A stretch of DNA of 5,169 nt, taken from Marinilabiliales bacterium. GTDB lineage: Bacteria > Bacteroidota > Bacteroidia > Bacteroidales > BM523. This document shows positions 1-5,169 of the stretch, piece after piece (position 1 is the first letter of the stretch; every line of letters starts with the position of its first letter). Below the pieces are notes generated by a model. The model was not told where the DNA came from. It did no database searches and saw nothing but the letters and a program-made list of their open reading frames with translations. Made by a program: the position numbers and the translations under genes. Location: assembly GCA_002869425.1 (NCBI GenBank), contig PKSZ01000107.1, forward strand, positions 1 to 5,169, read 5' to 3'.

Positions 1-1621
1 ATTGAGGATTGGTTTGCGTAAATAGTTCGTAAAATTTATAGGCATTATCACAATCCTGTAATGCGTAGTAAGCTTTCGAAAGGGCTTCGTAATTTTTTCT
101 TTCCAGATCATGAAGATTTAACTCTTTGGCCAGAAGGTTACTTTTTTCGTAATATTTGATTGCTTCTTTAGGTTCTTTTAATGCTTTGTGAACGTTACCT
201 ATATTATGAAATGTGTATGCCACACCAGATTTATAATCAATTGCTTCTTTGATTTTTAACGATTTATGATAAAAATCGAGTGCTTGTTTGAATTTGTTCC
301 AGTCGTAATTTGCATTACCTATGTTGTTTAATGAGATTGAGACTTCTTTTTGATTGCCCAATTCATCAGAAACAGCAATAGATTGTTCATATGACTCAAT
401 GGCTTTATCAAAATCACCACTGTTTTGATAGGTTAATCCGATATTGTTCAATCCGGAAGCAACATTCTTTTTGTTTCCAAGTTCATTATCAAGGTCGAGA
501 GACTTTTTAAAAGCATCAAGAGCTTTATCTAGGTCGCCTTTTTCGTAATAGATATTTCCAATATTGTTAAGCAGGCTTGTCATTGCAGGTTTATTGCCTT
601 GTTTTTCCATCAAATGGTAGGCATTGTTAAAATGGTCCAGGGCCTTGTCAAATCGATAAAGATCTGCTGCAAGCATACCTGCTTCGTTGTGTAGTTCGGC
701 AGCCTCTTTAGGGTTATCGCTCTGGGTTTTCTTTTGAGCCGCTTTTGTGTAGTTTTCCAGCGATGCTTCATAGTTTCCTTCATCAAATTCAATTTTTGCC
801 AGCGTATTATGTAGGTCACCCAGCTTGTCAGGCTGCACTTCCTTTTCTGCAAGCTCTATGGCTTCCATAATATTCTTTCGTGCTTTTTCCGGTTCATCTT
901 GATCAAGGTAGTTTTGTGCGATAGATTCCTGAAGTTCTATTTTTTCAAGCTTGTCATTTGTATTGTTTAATTTATCTTCCAGCTCTCCAATCTTTTTTGA
1001 CTTGTCTGTGTTGTTTTCTTCTGCATGTGGATTTTCATCATTTGTGCTAATTGAGTTTTTATTTGTATCCTGCACTTCAGAAGGATGATCATCAGTATCA
1101 GTATTATCATTTATATCAGCTAGATCATCAGCTGAGTCTGATTTTAAGGCATTTTCAAGATCTATTTTTCTTTTTTTCATAAATGCCTGATCGTATTTCC
1201 AGGCTTTGCTTTCATTAGAAAAATATACTTTGCCCATGAATTCATCAAAGAATTTTTGGTTAAGGTTGTCGTTGTAAGGGATCATTTCTATTTTACCCAT
1301 GTCAAATTCAGGTAACTCACCTTTTGCATATTTTTTGTCCACAACGGTTGAGACACTATACCTGATCTTATAGTACCCTTTGTTGATGTATTCAAAAGTA
1401 TAGACACCATCCAGTTCAAGTTTGATAATATAGCCAGCGCTGTTTACATTGGCTTTAAGAATAATGTTGTTGTTGTACCAGACATTAATATGTCCTTTGG
1501 AAAGATTTTTACCATTATGCGTTACTTCTCCCACAAATCGTGCAGGAAATTGGTCTGCGTATGAAAAATTTATACTTACATACAATGTTATTGTAAAAAG
1601 AATAAAAAGTGCTTTTCTCAT
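1..1621 (-). CDS. Exported TPR protein with N-terminal beta-sandwich domain, C-terminus cut by window edge
   Basis: The frame is open for 540 codons from the ATG at 1621 and runs off the left edge without a stop. Residues 1-22 form a signal peptide: MRK, a hydrophobic core, then SYA before D23. Residues 28-115 read as a carboxypeptidase-regulatory-like beta-sandwich, with GEVTHNGKNL, SAGYIIKLEL and KGYYKIRYSV. Residues 116-150 (KVYFSNESKAWKYD) match the segment that often follows this domain in Bacteroidota envelope proteins. Residues 160-210 are a hydrophilic linker rich in D, N, S and E. From about 231 come TPR units in a strict 40-residue register starting at 231, 271, 311, 351, 391, 431, 471 and 511, the last incomplete; several begin LNNIGN or a variant. 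TPRs bind protein partners. In Bacteroidota such an array often precedes a membrane helix and a histidine kinase, cyclase or SpoIIE phosphatase module, but that part is not visible. The overall architecture is secure; the function is unknown. Confidence 0.88.
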   Translation of the reverse strand, partial: MRKALFILFTITLYVSINFSYADQFPARFVGEVTHNGKNLSKGHINVWYNNNIILKANVNSAGYIIKLELDGVYTFEYINKGYYKIRYSVSTVVDKKYAKGELPEFDMGKIEMIPYNDNLNQKFFDEFMGKVYFSNESKAWKYDQAFMKKRKIDLENALKSDSADDLADINDNTDTDDHPSEVQDTNKNSISTNDENPHAEENNTDKSKKIGELEDKLNNTNDKLEKIELQESIAQNYLDQDEPEKARKNIMEAIELAEKEVQPDKLGDLHNTLAKIEFDEGNYEASLENYTKAAQKKTQSDNPKEAAELHNEAGMLAADLYRFDKALDHFNNAYHLMEKQGNKPAMTSLLNNIGNIYYEKGDLDKALDAFKKSLDLDNELGNKKNVASGLNNIGLTYQNSGDFDKAIESYEQSIAVSDELGNQKEVSISLNNIGNANYDWNKFKQALDFYHKSLKIKEAIDYKSGVAYTFHNIGNVHKALKEPKEAIKYYEKSNLLAKELNLHDLERKNYEALSKAYYALQDCDNAYKFYELFTQTNPQ

Positions 1622-1647
1622 ATATTGTAAATTTCTGTTACAATATA
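1621..1647 (-). promoter_or_regulatory. 10-bp inverted repeat abutting the TPR gene start codon
   Basis: TATATTGTAA (1621-1630) and TTACAATATA (1638-1647) are perfect reverse complements around a 7-base spacer. On the minus strand the repeat ends at the A of the start codon, so in mRNA it would form an AU-rich hairpin directly before or over the initiation site. As DNA it would be a dyad operator. A one-mismatch -7 box, TAACTTTT against TAnnTTTG, lies on the minus strand at 1661-1654 and would start transcription close to 1648, putting the repeat at the very 5' end of the transcript. The repeat itself is directly visible; its role, and the weak promoter, are inference. Confidence 0.5.
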
Positions 1648-1696
1648 ATTAAAAAAAGTTATATAATGAATTGTAGTTCTGAGTATTTGATGAACT

Positions 1697-1730
1697 AAAA
1701 AAGGGTTGTTATGTATGCAAAACAACCCTT
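1697..1730 (-). terminator. Rho-independent terminator of the saccharopine reductase gene
   Basis: Arms 1701-1710 (AAGGGTTGTT) and 1721-1730 (AACAACCCTT) form a perfect 10-bp stem with a 10-base loop. Read on the minus strand, the 3' arm runs into TTTTTT (1702-1697), giving the expected U-tract. The hairpin begins 22 bases after the TAA of the upstream minus-strand gene. In the plus direction it is followed only by ATAATTG, so it is oriented for the minus-strand gene. It separates that gene from the TPR gene downstream. Confidence 0.85.
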
Positions 1731-1751
1731 ATAATTGATTTTTATGTTAAT

Positions 1752-3086
1752 TTACAAATCCTGTTCAATTTCTTTGAAAAGAATTCCATATTCTTCCAAT
1801 TCTTTCAGGACAGGTTCGTAAATATCTTTACGTATTGGAATGTGAACACCTGTACATGTAATTTCTTCAATAAGAATTAGCTTGGCAGCAATTGCAGCAG
1901 GAACACCAACAGTAATAGACATGGCTGTATGTGTTGTGTCTTTTCCGATGGTTACCATAGATGATGTAACTTCCTTTTTCTTGCCATCTTTCTTATAATG
2001 GAACCGGTGTCGCATTACGATCATATCTTTGTCTTCAGGATCGAGGCTCCACTTGGTTTCCAGTATTTGTTGAAGGATTTGGGCAGGTGTAGCTTCTTTT
2101 AAACCAATGGCTTTTTCTTCAAAAATACCCAGCCATTCCAGCTTCTTCATTATTTCGCTGTTGCGGTCAATATTTAAGTATGCAGCTAGTTTATCTTCTA
2201 CCGGTAAGTCTTCTTCAAATTTCAGGAAGGAATTGATAAACTCGCGGTATGTCATATTCTCTGAAGATTCAATTGTGTATGAATCATCCGTAGCACCAAG
2301 CTGAACAAAACAGTTCCATGCTTCGCAGTATCCTTTTCTTCTTATAGTACCTCTGAAAATGGTTGGTATCCCTTCAATATTGTATACTTTTCTATATTTC
2401 AAAGAGTCTCTGTTGGCATAATATTCAAATTCTCCAAAATCTGGAATTTCCATTTCCTGAACCCGTTCGAAGAGTTTGTGGTATGGAATGAATTTTAGCT
2501 TTCCATTTCTAATAAACCTGGAAATGCCTTGACCGGCAAGTACCACATTTCTAGGATTCCATGTGAATTTATAATTCCATGGATTATTGTCCGATTCTGG
2601 AGCAACCAGACCTCCGGTTGAGGACTCAAAAAATTCTAGTTCCCATCCTTTTTCTTTCATTTTGTCCATAACCTGCATGGCAGACATATGGTCAATGCCC
2701 GGATCAACACCAATTTCGTTAAGTAAGATAACGCCTGCTGCTTTGGCTTCTTCATTGAGGCTTTTCATTTCATCGGATACGTATGATGCAGTAACCATGT
2801 GCTTTTTGAGGTCAACGCATCGTTTGGCTACAGGATAATGCATACTGGCAGGTAGAAGAGAAATAACCAGATCTGAGATTTCAATTAATTTATCCAATCC
2901 ATCTGTGTCAGCAGCATCCAGAAGGTATGCTTCGCCATTGGGGTGTTTGTCAATTTTTTTCATAACCCTATCCAGGTCAACATCTGCTATAGCAATCTTC
3001 CAGTCATGTTTTTCTGAATTTTCCAGAAGATATTTTATCAAACTAGAAGCTGATAAACCTGCTCCTAAAACTAATACTCTTTTCAT
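1752..3086 (-). CDS. Saccharopine dehydrogenase (L-glutamate-forming type, LYS9-like saccharopine reductase)
   Basis: This 444-residue cytoplasmic oxidoreductase is close in length to yeast Lys9. The enzyme interconverts saccharopine with glutamate plus 2-aminoadipate semialdehyde using NAD(P). Residues 1-20 (MKRVLVLGAGLSASSLIKYL) are the first strand and glycine-rich loop (G8, G10) of a Rossmann fold. Family signatures follow in order: SDLVISLLPA (71-80), VTASYVSDEM (98-107), NEIGVDPGIDH (123-133), STGGLVAPESDNNPW with YKFTWNPRNVVLAGQG (156-187), YANRDS (223-228), TIFRGTIRRKGY (242-253) and TAMSITVGVPAAIAAKLIL (387-405). A GTG 14 codons upstream keeps the frame open, but the ATG at 3086 starts exactly at the Rossmann strand and a -7 box lies just upstream of that GTG, so 3086 is preferred. 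Most Bacteroidota make lysine through diaminopimelate, so a role in lysine breakdown is more likely than synthesis, but no lysine-ketoglutarate reductase is in view. A related reductase such as carboxynorspermidine synthase is less likely given these motifs. Confidence 0.92.
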   Translation of the reverse strand: MKRVLVLGAGLSASSLIKYLLENSEKHDWKIAIADVDLDRVMKKIDKHPNGEAYLLDAADTDGLDKLIEISDLVISLLPASMHYPVAKRCVDLKKHMVTASYVSDEMKSLNEEAKAAGVILLNEIGVDPGIDHMSAMQVMDKMKEKGWELEFFESSTGGLVAPESDNNPWNYKFTWNPRNVVLAGQGISRFIRNGKLKFIPYHKLFERVQEMEIPDFGEFEYYANRDSLKYRKVYNIEGIPTIFRGTIRRKGYCEAWNCFVQLGATDDSYTIESSENMTYREFINSFLKFEEDLPVEDKLAAYLNIDRNSEIMKKLEWLGIFEEKAIGLKEATPAQILQQILETKWSLDPEDKDMIVMRHRFHYKKDGKKKEVTSSMVTIGKDTTHTAMSITVGVPAAIAAKLILIEEITCTGVHIPIRKDIYEPVLKELEEYGILFKEIEQDL

Positions 3087-3129
3087 TGTAAATGTTTTTC
3101 TGTATGCTAAAATATTATACTTAAGCACA

Positions 3130-3137
3130 CAAATGTA
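3130..3137 (-). promoter_or_regulatory. Bacteroidota-type -7 promoter box for the saccharopine reductase gene
   Basis: The minus strand reads TACATTTG from 3137 to 3130, an exact match to TAnnTTTG. It lies 43 bases before the ATG at 3086 and would place the transcript start near 3124, just inside the alternative GTG at 3128. That argues against the longer protein. No convincing TTG-type -33 element is present at the usual spacing. The bases just upstream, 3148-3138, read GAAATATATTC, an AT-rich pseudo-palindrome. Confidence 0.5.
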
Positions 3138-3184
3138 GAATATATTTCCTATTAGACTATATGCTTCATATCAGTTAAAATAAT

Positions 3185-3212
3185 AGTTATAAACATATAA
3201 ATGGGTATAACT
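3185..3212 (-). terminator. Weak AU-rich hairpin after the M23 peptidase gene
   Basis: AGTTATA (3185-3191) and TATAACT (3206-3212) are perfect 7-base inverted repeats. The loop contains a further CAT/ATG pairing. The hairpin starts 13 bases after the peptidase gene's TAG and is followed on the minus strand by ATTATTTT. The stem has only one G-C pair, so it is at best a weak terminator or a 3'-end stabiliser. Confidence 0.3.
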
Positions 3213-3225
3213 TTTGAGAGGGGGT

Positions 3226-4197
3226 CTAGTCGAATGGCATATTGGAAAGGGATGAGAGCTGGAGTATTTTGTCGTATTCTTCTGGCCCCAAATCGTAGAA
3301 AAAGAAATTCAATGGATTCACAGGTTTATCATCTTTTCTTACTTCATAATGCAGGTGCGGTGCAGTAGAAAATCCAGTGTTTCCACTATGGGCAATAACT
3401 TGTCCTCTTTTTACTTTATCTCCTTTTTTTACATTAAATGAGTGCAGGTGTGCATAAATGGTTTTGTATCCATGTCCGTGGTCAATGACGATATGATTTC
3501 CAAGACCTCGTCGTTTCTTTTTTACTTTGATAACAGTACCATTTCCTGTTGCAAAAACTTTTGAGCTTGTTGGAATGCTGTAATCTATTCCGGAATGGAA
3601 TTTTCTAATATGTAATATGGGATGCATTCGCATTCCAAAACCAGAGGATAGTTTTTTTAGATTTCTGTTTTCAACAGGTTGTATGCTGGGAATACATTCC
3701 ATCAGTTGTTTATTTGAAACAGCCAATTCTTCTATTTCACGATATGAATGCATTTGGATATACATTTGGGTGAGTAAGACATCTAGCTTTTTTGCAGTAT
3801 TTACAACCAATTCTGAGTTGTTGTATCCTTCCATGGATGCATACCTGTTTATTCCTCCGAACCCTGCTTTTCTTATGCCTTCAGGCATTGGTTCTTTTCC
3901 GAAAATAACCCTGTAGATGTGATCGTCCCTGTATTGAACCAGTTGTAGTACAGAATCTATTTGTGAAAGCTGAACATCAAGCTCATTATATTGCTGTTTA
4001 AGAAAAGATAATTCATTTTTTAATTTAACTTCTTTTGGTGAGTCCAGATAATACGAAAACATGAAAAAAATAATTATGGCAAAACCGATACTTGATAAAA
4101 TAAATTTAAATGTTCTTAGGAATATTTTGAAAGGTGTTTTGTTATCCTTCTCAAAACGAAGATTATTTGGATTGTATTTATAGCTTAATTTTGACAT
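3226..4197 (-). CDS. Membrane-anchored M23 family metallopeptidase (LytM-type)
   Basis: This 323-residue protein probably cuts peptide cross-links of peptidoglycan in the periplasm. Residues 1-29 (MSKLSYKYNPNNLRFEK and on) are a short basic cytoplasmic tail. Residues 30-50 are one transmembrane helix. Residues 55-90 have coiled-coil character, and 91-120 (YRVIFGKEPMPEGIRKAGFGG) are a segment I recognise from Bacteroidota members of the family. The catalytic domain spans about 183-300: SSGFGMRMHPI, then FHSGIDY with H201 and D205, YAHLHS with H250, and PHLHYEV with H281 and H283. All expected zinc-binding and catalytic positions are present, so it should be an active hydrolase rather than a degenerate EnvC/NlpD-like activator. 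The frame stays open to an ATG at 4329, but those 44 residues resemble no family member, and MSKLSYKYNP is the typical start, so 4197 is chosen. No Shine-Dalgarno is visible. The gene is divergent from the Lrp/AsnC gene. Confidence 0.92.
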   Translation of the reverse strand: MSKLSYKYNPNNLRFEKDNKTPFKIFLRTFKFILSSIGFAIIIFFMFSYYLDSPKEVKLKNELSFLKQQYNELDVQLSQIDSVLQLVQYRDDHIYRVIFGKEPMPEGIRKAGFGGINRYASMEGYNNSELVVNTAKKLDVLLTQMYIQMHSYREIEELAVSNKQLMECIPSIQPVENRNLKKLSSGFGMRMHPILHIRKFHSGIDYSIPTSSKVFATGNGTVIKVKKKRRGLGNHIVIDHGHGYKTIYAHLHSFNVKKGDKVKRGQVIAHSGNTGFSTAPHLHYEVRKDDKPVNPLNFFFYDLGPEEYDKILQLSSLSNMPFD

Positions 4198-4273
4198 GGC
4201 TGCAGGTTGATAATATCTTGTTTTTTTATTGAATAGTGCATATTGATCTTTACTAATAAGTACGAAAAATATA

Positions 4274-4294
4274 CAATAATGTTCCAATAATGTT
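4274..4294. repeat. Tandem direct repeat CAATAATGTT, 11-bp period, upstream of the M23 gene
   Basis: CAATAATGTT occurs at 4274-4283 and again at 4285-4294, one helical turn apart. On the minus strand the pair lies directly upstream of the candidate -7 box TATATTTT (4273-4266) of the peptidase gene. That position would suit an activator or repressor, although chance is possible in such AT-rich DNA. Confidence 0.45.
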
Positions 4295-4346
4295 GAAAAA
4301 CATCTAATGAAACACCCTTTAATATACAATAAATATTGAAATGGCT

Positions 4347-4364
4347 TTATTTATTAATAAATAA
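4347..4364. repeat. 18-bp perfect AT-only palindrome
   Basis: TTATTTATTAATAAATAA is its own reverse complement, centred between 4355 and 4356, with no spacer. It lies about 150 bp upstream of the peptidase start and about 180 bp upstream of the Lrp/AsnC start. It could be a protein-binding dyad or simply a product of extreme AT content. Confidence 0.5.
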
Positions 4365-4457
4365 TTTAAATCAAATGGTTTGTTTAATTCGTGATTAATA
4401 TAGCGTAATATGCAGATATATAGATGGTTAGCATTGTGTTTTTGTTTGGGTGTATTA

Positions 4458-4494
4458 AATTGAAATATTTGACTTGATTGCAAATATTTCAATT
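4458..4494. promoter_or_regulatory. 14-bp-arm inverted repeat, candidate Lrp/AsnC autoregulatory operator
   Basis: AATTGAAATATTTG (4458-4471) and CAAATATTTCAATT (4481-4494) are perfect reverse complements around a 9-base spacer. Each arm itself contains the palindrome AAATATTT, so the site is two small dyads 19 bp apart within one large dyad. Lrp/AsnC proteins are dimers that assemble further and typically bind AT-rich dyads upstream of their own genes. This site ends 10 bp before the -7 box and would cover roughly the -60 to -24 region, overlapping the -33 position. An autoregulatory operator is the natural reading, but it is inferred. Confidence 0.6.
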
Positions 4495-4504
4495 ATGTAT
4501 TTAT

Positions 4505-4512
4505 TATATTTG
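4505..4512 (+). promoter_or_regulatory. -7 promoter box of the Lrp/AsnC gene
   Basis: TATATTTG matches TAnnTTTG exactly and sits 34 bases before the ATG at 4547, which implies a transcript start near 4518 and a leader of about 29 bases. No clear TTG element is present at the usual -33 distance; the nearest TTG (4478-4480) is too far upstream, within the spacer of the inverted repeat. Confidence 0.6.
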
Positions 4513-4546
4513 AAAATAATTTATAAATAAAACAAATTATTGCAAT

Positions 4547-4975
4547 ATGGAGAAGTTGTCGAATATTGATGATTTAGATCTTAAAATCATTACGATTTTA
4601 TTGAAGAATGCGAAAGTTCCTTACAAGGAGATAGCAAAAGAATTAAAGGTTTCGTTGGGTACAATTCATGTTAGAATTAAGAAGCTTGAATCATTAAAGG
4701 TGATAAAGGGCTTTACTCTTGAAGCTGATTTTTTCAAGCTAGGATATACCATAACAGCTTTTATTGGTCTTATAATTGATGGGAAAATTCATGAGCAGGT
4801 TGTAGCGCAATTATTAGAGATAGAGGAGTTGGTAGAGTTGCATCATACAACTGGAAACTATCATATGTTTGCTAAAATAGTTTGTGAAGATCCAAAAGTG
4901 TTGAAAGAAATTCTACTGAATAAAATTAGCAATATTTCAGGTGTGGAAAAGACAGAAACAACCATTAGCTTGTAA
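4547..4975 (+). CDS. Lrp/AsnC family transcriptional regulator
   Basis: This 142-residue protein has the usual compact Lrp/AsnC layout. Residues 8-48 are the DNA-binding domain, with the helix-turn-helix in YKEIAKELKVSLGTIHVRIKKLE (26-48) and the wing around VIKGFTLEAD (52-61). Residues 67-142 form the ligand-binding RAM domain: GYTITAFIGLIID, VELHHTTGNYHMFAKI with the conserved glycine G103, and the C-terminal SGVEKTETTISL. Family members respond to amino acids or other small molecules and work as dimers or octamers. The start is secure because an in-frame TAA lies at 4517 with no other start codon between. There is no Shine-Dalgarno; ATTGCAAT precedes the ATG. The 14-bp-arm inverted repeat and -7 box upstream suggest self-regulation. 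The effector and target genes cannot be read from the sequence; the nearby saccharopine reductase makes lysine metabolism one possible target. Confidence 0.93.
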   Translation: MEKLSNIDDLDLKIITILLKNAKVPYKEIAKELKVSLGTIHVRIKKLESLKVIKGFTLEADFFKLGYTITAFIGLIIDGKIHEQVVAQLLEIEELVELHHTTGNYHMFAKIVCEDPKVLKEILLNKISNISGVEKTETTISL

Positions 4976-5086
4976 GAGGTTGCTTCCCGGCCCGTTTCTA
5001 TTATGAAATCGATTAAGGGTTCATAAAGATTTCAACAAAACATTAACTTTCCTTTTTATAGCTTATTACATGTGTTAAATTTGTGT

Positions 5087-5114
5087 GAAGGTCTGGCTTT
5101 GTCAGGCCTTCTTT
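5087..5114 (+). terminator. Rho-independent terminator downstream of the Lrp/AsnC gene
   Basis: GAAGGTCTG (5087-5095) pairs with CAGGCCTTC (5103-5111) in a 9-bp stem with one G-T wobble and a 7-base loop, GCTTTGT. TTTATAATTTATTT follows on the plus strand. On the minus strand the 3' side reads ACACAAATTT, with no T-tract, so it is oriented for plus-strand transcription. It lies 111 bases after the TAA of the regulator gene; the bases between contain no gene I can support. Confidence 0.8.
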
Positions 5115-5169
5115 ATAATTTATTTATACTGGTTTGGCAAAATCAAAAAAGGGAAAAGCAGCAGAGACA

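Larger units (their letters stand above)
4198..4546. other. Divergent AT-rich intergenic region between peptidase and Lrp/AsnC genes
   Basis: These 349 bases contain no credible gene. They hold the 5' regions of both divergent genes, a tandem direct repeat (4274-4294), an 18-bp palindrome (4347-4364), a 14-bp-arm inverted repeat (4458-4494) and a -7 box for the plus-strand gene (4505-4512). For the peptidase gene the best promoter candidate is TATATTTT on the minus strand at 4273-4266, one base off TAnnTTTG, which would give a leader of about 60 bases. The stretch 4365-4457 shows nothing I can assign. Confidence 0.6.

Noticed and set aside
610..852. Minus-strand open frame of 80 codons
   Set aside because: It overlaps the TPR gene in another frame on the same strand; the TPR frame has clear repeat motifs throughout.
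1..930. Regular approximately 120-bp periodicity suggestive of a DNA repeat array
   Set aside because: It is explained by diverged 40-residue TPR units in a coding frame; there are no identical repeats or spacers as in CRISPR or satellite arrays.
3087..3128. 14-codon N-terminal extension of the saccharopine reductase from a GTG
   Set aside because: It places unrelated residues before the Rossmann strand, and the -7 box at 3137-3130 would start transcription inside the extension.
2107..3138. Several plus-strand open frames opposite the saccharopine reductase gene
   Set aside because: They are antisense shadows of a strongly conserved gene, low in complexity and rich in Ser, with no recognisable domain or start signal.
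3617..3916. Plus-strand open frame of 99 codons opposite the M23 gene
   Set aside because: It is antisense to the conserved N-terminal and catalytic coding sequence and has no promoter or family resemblance.
4198..4329. 44-codon N-terminal extension of the M23 peptidase
   Set aside because: The extra residues resemble no M23 N-terminus, while MSKLSYKYNP at 4197 is a typical start in the phylum; a candidate promoter also lies within the extension.
5076..5083. TAAATTTG, an exact -7 box match on the plus strand
   Set aside because: It lies 3 bases before the terminator stem, so any transcript would start within the terminator hairpin; there is no -33 element. Probably a chance match in AT-rich DNA.
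5124..5169. Possible 3' end of a convergent minus-strand gene (last codons reading AAFPFFDFAKPV, then TAA)
   Set aside because: Only about 14 codons are visible, another minus frame is also open, and there is no minus-oriented terminator T-tract, so a gene cannot be supported.
1..5169. Search for a new multi-gene system (defence, mobile element, secretion, biosynthetic cluster)
   Set aside because: The four genes belong to known housekeeping or envelope families, gaps and a terminator separate them, and there are no transposase, integrase, terminal repeats or tRNA attachment sites.

Overview
The window looks like ordinary chromosomal DNA from a member of the Bacteroidota. Three things point there. 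The DNA is AT-rich and the genes lack Shine-Dalgarno sequences. Upstream of two genes there are exact TAnnTTTG elements, the -7 box of the phylum's primary sigma factor. The proteins also look like Bacteroidota versions: an M23 peptidase with a short cytoplasmic N-terminus of the MSKLSYKYNP type, an Lrp/AsnC regulator ending in TETTISL, and an exported TPR protein with an N-terminal beta-sandwich. Family or genus cannot be resolved from the sequence.

Layout. Positions 1-1621 (minus) hold the first 540 codons of an exported tetratricopeptide-repeat protein whose C-terminus lies beyond the left edge. Positions 1622-1751 hold a 10-bp inverted repeat touching that gene's start codon and a rho-independent terminator for the next gene. 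Positions 1752-3086 (minus) encode a LYS9-type saccharopine reductase with its own -7 box. Positions 3226-4197 (minus) encode a membrane-anchored M23 (LytM-type) peptidase with all metal-site residues. A 349-bp AT-rich divergent intergenic region (4198-4546) carries a tandem direct repeat, an 18-bp palindrome and a 14-bp-arm inverted repeat beside a -7 box. Positions 4547-4975 (plus) encode an Lrp/AsnC-family regulator, followed by a strong terminator near 5087-5114. The last 55 bases contain nothing I can call.

How the parts fit. The three minus-strand genes are collinear, but gaps of 139 and 130 bp, an internal promoter and an internal terminator suggest separate transcription units. The one plausible functional link is between the Lrp/AsnC regulator (a family that usually senses amino acids) and the lysine-pathway saccharopine reductase, and this is inference only. 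The best regulatory signal is the inverted repeat upstream of the Lrp/AsnC gene, placed where an autoregulatory operator would be. I see no mobile element, CRISPR array, RNA gene, defence island or other clearly new system.
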